A program made the position numbers and the translations under genes. The notes below the pieces were generated by a model. That model had not been told where the DNA came from, ran no database searches, and worked only from the letters and a program-made list of their open reading frames with translations. This document shows, piece after piece, positions 61,145 to 64,000 of a DNA stretch of 64,000 nt. Source of the DNA: Bordetella sp. H567 (GTDB lineage Bacteria > Pseudomonadota > Gammaproteobacteria > Burkholderiales > Burkholderiaceae_B). Positions within the stretch are counted from its first letter, which is position 1; each line of letters opens with the position of its first letter. The stretch is from assembly GCF_001704295.1 (NCBI RefSeq), contig NZ_CP012334.1, positions 5,034,084 through 5,098,083 of the forward strand. Direction: 5' to 3'.

Positions 61145-62161
61145 TCAGCCTGCCGTGACGGCTTGCTGGAAGGTGAAGCTATCCGCGTAGATATGGTCCA
61201 TGCTGGCGCCCAAGGTGGCGAAAACCGCCTTGGCCTCGGCGACCATGTCCGGGGACCCGCAAACGTAGATCGCGTGTTCGGACAAGTCGTCGTAGTCTTG
61301 CGCGACCGCGTCCTGCACATGGCCGCGCCGTCCTTGCCATGAGGGACCGGCCCGCGACAGCACGGGCACGAATTCGAATTCATACAGGCGGTCCTTCCAG
61401 CTTTCGATGACGTCCCGCATATACAAGTCCGCCTCCGTGCGCATCCCCCAGTAAAGCCTGACGGGCGGACAATCGGGATCGTCCAGGAGGGATTCCAGGA
61501 TGGCCTTGATGGGCGCCAGCCCAGTGCCGGTCGCCACCATCAGCAACGGCCGGTAGTCCTCCGGGTGGTAGCAGAAGGTGCCCAGCGGCGCCTCGATGTG
61601 CAGCGGCATGCCGGGCGCCGCCTGGGCCAGCACGGTATCGGTAAAGCGGCCGCCCGGTATGCGGCGGATATGAAGCTCGATTTCCGTACCGTTGGCGCGC
61701 GGTGGCGACGCCATGGAGAAACTGCGCGCACTGCCATCGGGCAACAGGACGTTCATATACTGGCCGGGCCGGTATTCCGGAAGACTGCCCTCCGGCAGCG
61801 CCAGGGTCACATGGACCACGTCGTTGCAGGGCTGATGAATGCGCGCCAGGGATGCCGTGGCGCGCACCGGCTCGGCAAGCAGGGGCCCGCGCGCCGGAAT
61901 GGCCACGACCAGGTCGGACAGCGGCCTGGCCTGGCAGGCCAGTGCATAGCCCTGCGCATGCTCGGCTTCGCTCAGGGCGAGGGGGAATTCCTCGTACCCG
62001 ACGGTGCCCTCCATCAGCTTGACCCGGCATGTGCCGCAGCCGCCGAAGGTGCATTCATGCGGCATCGCCACGCCGGCGCGGCCGGCCGCATCTAGGATGG
62101 ACTCGCCCTCCTCCACCGTGAAGGCGTGCGCGGATTCGAGCAGGATGACGCGATGGGCCAT
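61145..62161 (-). CDS. 2Fe-2S ferredoxin-flavin NAD(P) reductase
   Basis: The 338-residue protein joins an N-terminal plant-type ferredoxin (Cys37, Cys42, Cys45, Cys76; 'CTFGGCGTC') to a ferredoxin reductase. The reductase part has FAD motif 'RSFSMASPP' and NAD motif 'LLMVATGTGLAPIKAIL', ending 'YVCGSPDMV'. This is the electron-transfer component of class IB/III oxygenases or of CDP-deoxyhexose reductases. No partner oxygenase is within the window. It lies 16 bases downstream of the GlcG-like gene on the same strand. Confidence 0.9.
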   Translation of the reverse strand: MAHRVILLESAHAFTVEEGESILDAAGRAGVAMPHECTFGGCGTCRVKLMEGTVGYEEFPLALSEAEHAQGYALACQARPLSDLVVAIPARGPLLAEPVRATASLARIHQPCNDVVHVTLALPEGSLPEYRPGQYMNVLLPDGSARSFSMASPPRANGTEIELHIRRIPGGRFTDTVLAQAAPGMPLHIEAPLGTFCYHPEDYRPLLMVATGTGLAPIKAILESLLDDPDCPPVRLYWGMRTEADLYMRDVIESWKDRLYEFEFVPVLSRAGPSWQGRRGHVQDAVAQDYDDLSEHAIYVCGSPDMVAEAKAVFATLGASMDHIYADSFTFQQAVTAG

Positions 62162-62177
62162 GGCGGCCTCCAGAAAG

Positions 62178-62657
62178 CTATTTCTTGATGTCGGCGGCGA
62201 CCACCACCTTCATGCCTTTGTCCGCCAGCAGATCCGCCAGCGCCTGCAGGGCCGCCACGCCCGCCGCGGTGTCCTGCTCGCCGTTGCCGCCGCTCAGGCC
62301 GACCCCGCCGACGACTTCGTCATTCACCACGATCGGAAAACCGCCGACGAACACCGCGAACTTGCCGTCGAAGCTCCATTGAATGCCGAAGGCTTCGTTG
62401 CCCGGCAGCGCGGGGCCATTGGGCGGCGTGTTGAACAGATGCGTGGAGCGCTTGTGGCCCGCGGCGGTAAACGCCTTGTTCCAGGCGATCTGCGGCCCGG
62501 TGATGCGTGCGCCGTTCATCCGCTCCATGGCGATGGGATAGCCGCCGTCGTCCACGACACACACGGTTTCCAGTACGCCGATGTCACGCGACTTGGCGAT
62601 CGCGGCCGCGATCATCGCGCGTGCCTCTTCCAGCTCGAGCCTGTATACCTGTTTCAT
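62178..62657 (-). CDS. GlcG/HbpS family heme-binding-like protein
   Basis: The 159-residue protein has the GlcG/HbpS pattern: 'LELEEARAMIAAAI', 'VCVVDDGGYPIAMERMNGA', 'AWNKAFTAAGHKRST', 'FPIVVNDEVVGGVGLSGG'. No signal peptide is seen, unlike secreted HbpS. Relatives often sit in catabolic operons without a proven role. It lies between the aldehyde dehydrogenase and the 2Fe-2S reductase on the same strand. Confidence 0.88.
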   Translation of the reverse strand: MKQVYRLELEEARAMIAAAIAKSRDIGVLETVCVVDDGGYPIAMERMNGARITGPQIAWNKAFTAAGHKRSTHLFNTPPNGPALPGNEAFGIQWSFDGKFAVFVGGFPIVVNDEVVGGVGLSGGNGEQDTAAGVAALQALADLLADKGMKVVVAADIKK

Positions 62658-62710
62658 GCCTTGGTCCTGCCTGTATGTAGTCCAATGGGAGAACTGACGC
62701 GGCCCGCGCC

Positions 62711-64000
62711 CTAGCCGGCGCGATACACCGTCTTGATCTGGGTGTAGAACTCCAGACCTACCCGGCCGGATTCGCGGAAGGTGGATGTGCTGGACCGCTT
62801 CAATCCGCCGAACGGCGCATTGATGAGGTTGCCGGTGGTGGTGCGGTTGATCTTGACGGTGCCGGCCTGGATGTCCTTGGCGAATCGGTGCGCATGGCCG
62901 GCATTAGTGGTCGCGATGGCGGCCGACAAGCCGTATTCCGTGTCGTTGGCCTGGGCGATGGCGTCTTCATAGCCGTCCACCTCGATAATGGCGATGACCG
63001 GGCCGAAGATCTCTTCGCGGGCAATGCGCATTTGCTGCGTCACATCGGTGAAGATGGCGGGCGAGACGTAGTAGCCCTTGGCCAGCGCGCCATCCTGCAG
63101 GCGCTCGCCGCCATACAGGTGCGTGGCCTCGCTTTTGCCCACCGCGATATACGACAGTACATTGTCCAGCTGGCGCGCCGTGGCGAGCGGCCCCAGGTCG
63201 CAGCCCGGCTCCAGGCCGCTGCCTATCTTCATCGTCTTCACCCGGGCCAGCAGCTTGTCGGTATACGCGGCCTTGACGCGACGGTCCACCAGCACGCGGC
63301 TGGTGCCGGTGCAGGCCTGCCCCGTCAACGAGAATCCGCCCTTGATGGTCAGGTCGACCGCCTTGTCCAGGTCCGCGTCGGCCAGCACGATCAGGGGATT
63401 CTTGCCGCCAAGCTCCATCTGGGTCCGGGTCGTGATCCCGACCGAGCGGTGGATGTGTTCTCCCGCGGCGGTGGAACCGGTAAAGGAGATCGCCTTGACC
63501 TGTGGCGCCTGCGTAATGGCGGCGCCCACCGCGGACGCGGATCCTGCGAGGAAGTTCAGCACGCCGTCCGGGATGCCGGCCTCGACGAAGGCCTCGGTCA
63601 GGCGGTAGCCGCTGAGCGGCGCGTCCGACGACGGCTTGAACACCACGGTATTGCCCATGATCAAGGCGGGGGCGATCTTGCGCGCGGGGATGGAAACCGG
63701 GAAGTTCCACGGCGAAATCACCGTCACCACGCCCAGGGGCTCCAGCTGGCTGTAGACGACCATGTCGGGATCATCGTTGGGAAAGGTCTCGCCGGTGAAG
63801 GACTGTCCTTCGGCCGCATAGAAGCGCAGCGTCTGCGCGGAACGCAGGATTTCGTCGCGGCTCAGGCTGATCGCCTTGCCTTCTTCGCGCGTCAGCTCTT
63901 CCGCGAACTGGGCCACATGCGCTTCCAGGTAGTCCGCCGCGCGGTACAGCACCTGGGCTCGCCGGCTGATGGGCATGGCCTTCCACTGGGCGAATGCCTC
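62711..64000 (-). CDS. Aldehyde dehydrogenase family protein, N-terminus outside window (partial)
   Basis: The frame is open to the last base of the window, so the first ~40-60 residues are missing. The visible 429 residues hold 'ISPWNFPVSIPARKIAPAL', 'SFTGSTAAGEHI', the general base Glu in 'MELGGKNP' and the nucleophile Cys in 'TGQACTGTSRV'. The C-terminal 'GPVIAIIEVDGYEDAIAQAN' and 'PFGGLKRSS' are also present. The motifs fit NAD(P)-dependent semialdehyde dehydrogenases such as 2-ketoglutaric semialdehyde dehydrogenase. It heads the visible minus-strand set 62711-61145 and may complete a sugar-acid pathway. Confidence 0.9.
   Translation of the reverse strand, partial: EAFAQWKAMPISRRAQVLYRAADYLEAHVAQFAEELTREEGKAISLSRDEILRSAQTLRFYAAEGQSFTGETFPNDDPDMVVYSQLEPLGVVTVISPWNFPVSIPARKIAPALIMGNTVVFKPSSDAPLSGYRLTEAFVEAGIPDGVLNFLAGSASAVGAAITQAPQVKAISFTGSTAAGEHIHRSVGITTRTQMELGGKNPLIVLADADLDKAVDLTIKGGFSLTGQACTGTSRVLVDRRVKAAYTDKLLARVKTMKIGSGLEPGCDLGPLATARQLDNVLSYIAVGKSEATHLYGGERLQDGALAKGYYVSPAIFTDVTQQMRIAREEIFGPVIAIIEVDGYEDAIAQANDTEYGLSAAIATTNAGHAHRFAKDIQAGTVKINRTTTGNLINAPFGGLKRSSTSTFRESGRVGLEFYTQIKTVYRAG

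Overview
The window is GC-rich chromosomal DNA from a betaproteobacterium, most likely an Alcaligenaceae member of the Bordetella/Achromobacter type. The grounds are inference from gene content: two Bug-type periplasmic receptors, several CoA- and peptide-linked catabolic clusters with their own LysR/IclR regulators, a complete F1Fo ATP synthase operon with an AtpI-like first gene, and the run hemA-prfA-prmC-grxD-ubiX. Genes are tightly packed, often with 4-base ATGA overlaps.

Bases 1-20700 are accessory metabolism. In order: the end of a CoA-transferase with an acyl-CoA dehydrogenase; an IclR regulator; apt; a LysR regulator divergent from a zinc succinylglutamate desuccinylase/aspartoacylase-like gene; a complete Dpp/Opp-type ABC transporter core (two permeases, two ATPases) without a binding protein; an alpha/beta hydrolase; an M20 peptidase; a small unknown protein; a Bug receptor; and a LigI-like amidohydrolase. 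On the minus strand follow a NitT/TauT-type ABC importer with a type-B carboxylesterase, and a lone Tle1-like serine hydrolase.

Bases 21000-54000 are mostly core genes. They include priA-rep, hemE, a regulator with a degenerate receiver domain, a PepSY membrane protein with a possible Fur box, an AhpD-like protein, the atp operon (atpI-B-E-F-H-A-G-D-C, minus strand), a DUF1254 exported protein, an enoyl-CoA hydratase, an M61 peptidase and mnmH. Next come a flavoprotein, folB-ttcA, hemA-prfA-prmC-grxD-ubiX and tRNA-Phe. Beside the tRNA lies the wreck of a peptidoglycan amidase gene, followed by a BlaI-type repressor with a PBP7-like endopeptidase, tag, and a CDF transporter coupled to nadX.

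Bases 55500-58000 hold one large protein of unknown family, with a disordered Pro/Ser/Thr-rich N-terminus and a helical repeat-like C-terminus; it is the best candidate here for an undescribed effector-like protein. The last 6 kb is an organic-acid catabolic region: LysR, tartrate/D-malate-type dehydrogenase, a second Bug receptor, a 2Fe-2S flavin reductase, a GlcG-like protein and an aldehyde dehydrogenase cut by the window end.

Functional calls rest on motif and family recognition by eye. No database search was run, and promoters and operators are pattern matches only.
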